From positions 146,746,982 through 146,810,981 of the forward strand of contig CM041781.1 of assembly GCA_023374045.1 (NCBI GenBank): DNA of 64,000 bases. The letters are read 5' to 3'. Shown piece by piece: positions 61,885 through 64,000 of this stretch. Position 1 is the first letter of the stretch. Each line of letters begins with the position of its first letter. Below the pieces are notes generated by a model. That model had not been told where the DNA came from, did no database searches, and saw nothing but the letters and a program-made list of their open reading frames with translations. A program made the translations under genes and the position numbers. The DNA comes from Limonium bicolor (taxonomy: Eukaryota; Streptophyta; Magnoliopsida; Caryophyllales; Plumbaginaceae).

Positions 61885-62700
61885 CCCTTAACACTTAGAA
61901 AAAAAAGAAATTTTGAATTCTAAGAATGGTAATGGGTAATGAGGAATACCTTGGTAGGGTGGTAATGATTAGGACCTAAGAACTTAAGGATTAAGTTAAG
62001 TTAAGTATAAACTAAAAGTGTAAGGTTAAGTTGTAAGATTAAGTGGTAAGACTTAAGAGGTGATAGTGGGAATCGTTAAGTAAGTTAAGTAGGTTAAGTA
62101 AGTGAATTAAGCTAAGTGGATTATAACCTAAAACTGAATGAATGTTTTAGGACTTTGAATTTGGACCTCGGAAAGAGAGTAAGCAACCAAACGGCCAACG
62201 GTGAACGGTACAGTTCTCTTGTGACCTGCTTGGCTAACGAGGTGTCCCTCGGCTTGTGCTATTTGTTTTTGTGTGCTCACTAAACAGATAAAGCATGCAA
62301 TCGGAATATATTAATTTCTTGTATTGTTGTGTGATGTTTGAAAAACTAACACAACATACCGTGAGAACTTACTAACCAATGTTTAGTAATGATGAGTGAA
62401 CTAAGGAACGCCCCTAATAAGGACGATATGAACCGAAAGAGGTTAACCAACAAACATGGTCTTGAGACTATTACTAAACTGGAACTTGAGTGAGGAAACC
62501 TGGGGACCGATCTCCTCATGCATGCTAAGGAAAAAGGGGGACGGTATCTGAATCAGATCCGCCCTCCGCTTAAGGACTTGTCTTCGACTTGTAGCCTAGG
62601 GCCGGTTGCCGGCTCAGCTATGCTGGATTCCCGTCCAGGGTAGGTGGCATTAAGATGGTGCGGTGGGATCACCTAAATCCCAGGTTTGGGACTTAGGCTA

Positions 62701-62974
62701 CAACCATTCCCCTCAGGAACGGGTTGTATTCTGAGATAAGTTAAGGTTAAGATAATTACAATCATTCCTTTTTAAAGGAGATTTGTATTGTTAAGATTAA
62801 GATAAGTTACAATCATTCCTTTTTAAAGGATGATTTGTATTGTTAGATTAAGATTAAGTTAGATTAAGATTAAGTTTAAGATTAAGATAAGTTACAATCT
62901 TCCTTTTTAAAGGATGATTTGTATAATTACGATTAAGATAAGCAACATCCACTCCTTATTAAAGGATGGTTGTT
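62701..62974. repeat. Five-copy hairpin repeat in S3
   Basis: Cores at about 62701, 62759, 62810, 62895 and 62943: CAACCATTCC/GGAACGGGTTG, CAATCATTCC/GGATGATTTG and CAACATCC/GGATGGTTG, with TTTTTAAA or CCTCA loops and GATTAAGATAAG spacers. Spacing is 48-85 bp. Confidence 0.7.
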
Positions 62975-63234
62975 TCTAAGGTTAAGATAAGACTAGATTA
63001 AGGTGAGATGAAGGATGGACTAAGGTTAAGAGGGAACACTACTTAAGGAGTTAAAAATAACTCTCCAACTAAGGGAACGCATTTAAGTTCGTTCATTGTG
63101 TGTGAACTTTTGATTGTTCATATATGGATTGTGGTTTACAGCATTTATATTATGTTCGGGCATTAATCAACCTCCAGCTATCGACAATTAGTCGTCGTAG
63201 CCACATTAGCTTGGGGGCCATGAGGGGATCGTAC

Positions 63235-63281
63235 CAGCATTCGTGCTGACCCCCTTTGGGGGCTGTTTTTTAACTACATAG
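63235..63281 (+). ncRNA. Tandem two-hairpin module in S3
   Basis: CAGCA-TTCG-TGCTG (63235-63248), A, CCCCC-TTT-GGGGG (63250-63262), CTGTTTTTTAACTACATAG|GTACATC. The first loop is a UUCG tetraloop in RNA. Confidence 0.55.
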
Positions 63282-63576
63282 GTACATCAGGAAGCGGCCG
63301 ACGCGAGAGTAAAAGAGGTACAGTTTGTTAAGGGTTTAGTGTGGCTACGAGTTGTGCATGTACACTCGTATGGCAATTGAGTTAGTAGATGTATAGGATG
63401 TGAGGGGGTTGTAAGAAGGATATGTATATGTTAAGATTGTTGTACTAATGTTCGGTAATATTCTGTAGTCAGACCGTGGCAAGGTCCTGGATTGTAAAGG
63501 ATTCCGCGTGACCTGTTATATATATGTTGTTAAGTTGCGAGACCACAATTGGATTGAGTTGGGGTGTTACAGGTAC

Positions 63577-64000
63577 AGCCTTAATTTACTCGCCTAGCTT
63601 GACTGAATTTCTGAGAAAAATACAACTATTACCAACCTCTAAGCTGTTTTGTACTTCCTTATCTCTGACGTTAGCACTGCTTATGAAGCTTCGAGAGGGA
63701 TTACCCAAATTGAAAAATTTTGGTCTCTGTTTTTATTATGTAGCTGTCTTTGTTTCAAATTTTGTTGGAAGGTGCAATAATTGCTTCTAATGTTAGTGAT
63801 GAAGCTCAGCGACAAAAAAAAAGAGGAACATCTGTTCTTATTACTACTTGAGAACTTTTAATCAGTATATACCTCTTTTATAAGCAAAACGTTGACTAAT
63901 TCTGATCTATTTGGGTTTAATTTTGTGAAATTCATGTTTGAACAATGCAAATTGAGGATGCTCTTAGCTGCTTCTGGTATGTTTGTGGATTTCTCCTGGT
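63577..64000. other. Right flank of S3, unrecognised
   Basis: Low-copy-looking AT-rich sequence without repeat structure. A short frame reaches 63790 but starts inside the LTR and has no recognisable domain. It should be contiguous with 58460-59038 once S3 is removed. I cannot say what it is. Confidence 0.4.

Larger units (their letters stand above)
59044..63571 (+). mobile_element. Solo LTR S3 (4528 bp), TSD GGTAC
   Basis: Starts TGAAATACCCC and ends GGGGTGTTACA, flanked by GGTAC at 59039-59043 and 63572-63576. No internal region. Contents: a donor-like CTTAAG|GTAAAG near 59980, GC array 61677-61884, hairpin array 62701-62974, two-hairpin module 63235-63281. Shared AGACCGTGGCAAGGTC near 63475 ties it to S2. 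Confidence 0.93.

Noticed and set aside
63250..63270. Bacterial-type terminator (GC hairpin plus T run)
   Set aside because: Resemblance only; the sequence is a plant LTR and the T run is not kept in S1, S2 and Z in that form.
63577..64000. Host gene exon
   Set aside because: No recognisable domain, splice pattern or long frame; left as unassigned.

Overview
This window is plant nuclear DNA, most likely eudicot heterochromatin. I see no host gene that I can support. Essentially all of it is LTR retrotransposon sequence nested inside other LTR retrotransposons. The coding remnants are Ty3/gypsy: an Athila-lineage pol, a chromodomain integrase of Tekay/Del type, and a two-zinc-knuckle gag. Primer binding sites, polypurine tracts and target-site duplications (TSDs) can be read directly, so most insertion borders are exact to the base.

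Layout. (1) 1-~7400, minus: an Athila-lineage element entering from the left edge: broken integrase, RNase H, RT, protease and gag, PBS 5593-5610, then its 5' LTR. (2) ~7400-9333, minus: element X, a decayed two-knuckle gag, PBS and the start of an LTR. (3) 9334-40666, plus: element Z, bounded by the TSD AACAC, with 4.2-kb LTRs and no coding capacity. Z hosts several later insertions: a Tekay-type/TRIM composite at 14373-25755 (TSD TACGG) that itself carries solo LTR S1 at 16268-20469 (TSD GAGAT); a non-autonomous hAT-like transposon at 27418-28916 (TSD ATTATAAT); and solo LTR S2 at 35018-39178 (TSD GAAAC) inside Z's 3' LTR. (4) 40672-42670 and 57987-59043: older sequence with an LTR-like promoter, a PBS-like site and two kinds of tandem repeat, here called W. 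(5) 42676-57981, minus: element Y (TSD GAAGA), with 5.6-kb near-identical LTRs, a gag remnant and no pol. (6) 59044-63571, plus: solo LTR S3 (TSD GGTAC). (7) 63577-64000: unrecognised flank.

X, Y, Z, S1, S2 and S3 appear to be one superfamily. Where both ends are visible, the LTRs run from TGAAATACCCC-like to GGGTGTTACA-like ends and share 3'-region motifs. Z and Y also share collinear non-coding internal blocks. Their gag (X, Y) looks interrupted by a short intron at the same codon.

The most interesting signals are not genes. First, a tandem two-hairpin RNA module with covarying stems sits 340-450 nt from the 3' end of four LTR types, with one stem kept in a fifth. Second, LTRs of several families each carry their own GC-rich palindrome array with a period near 70-74 bp. 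Third, a composite element has perfect TSDs but two outward-facing 3'-type LTR ends from different elements. Percent identities, ages and family names are by eye; no database search was possible.
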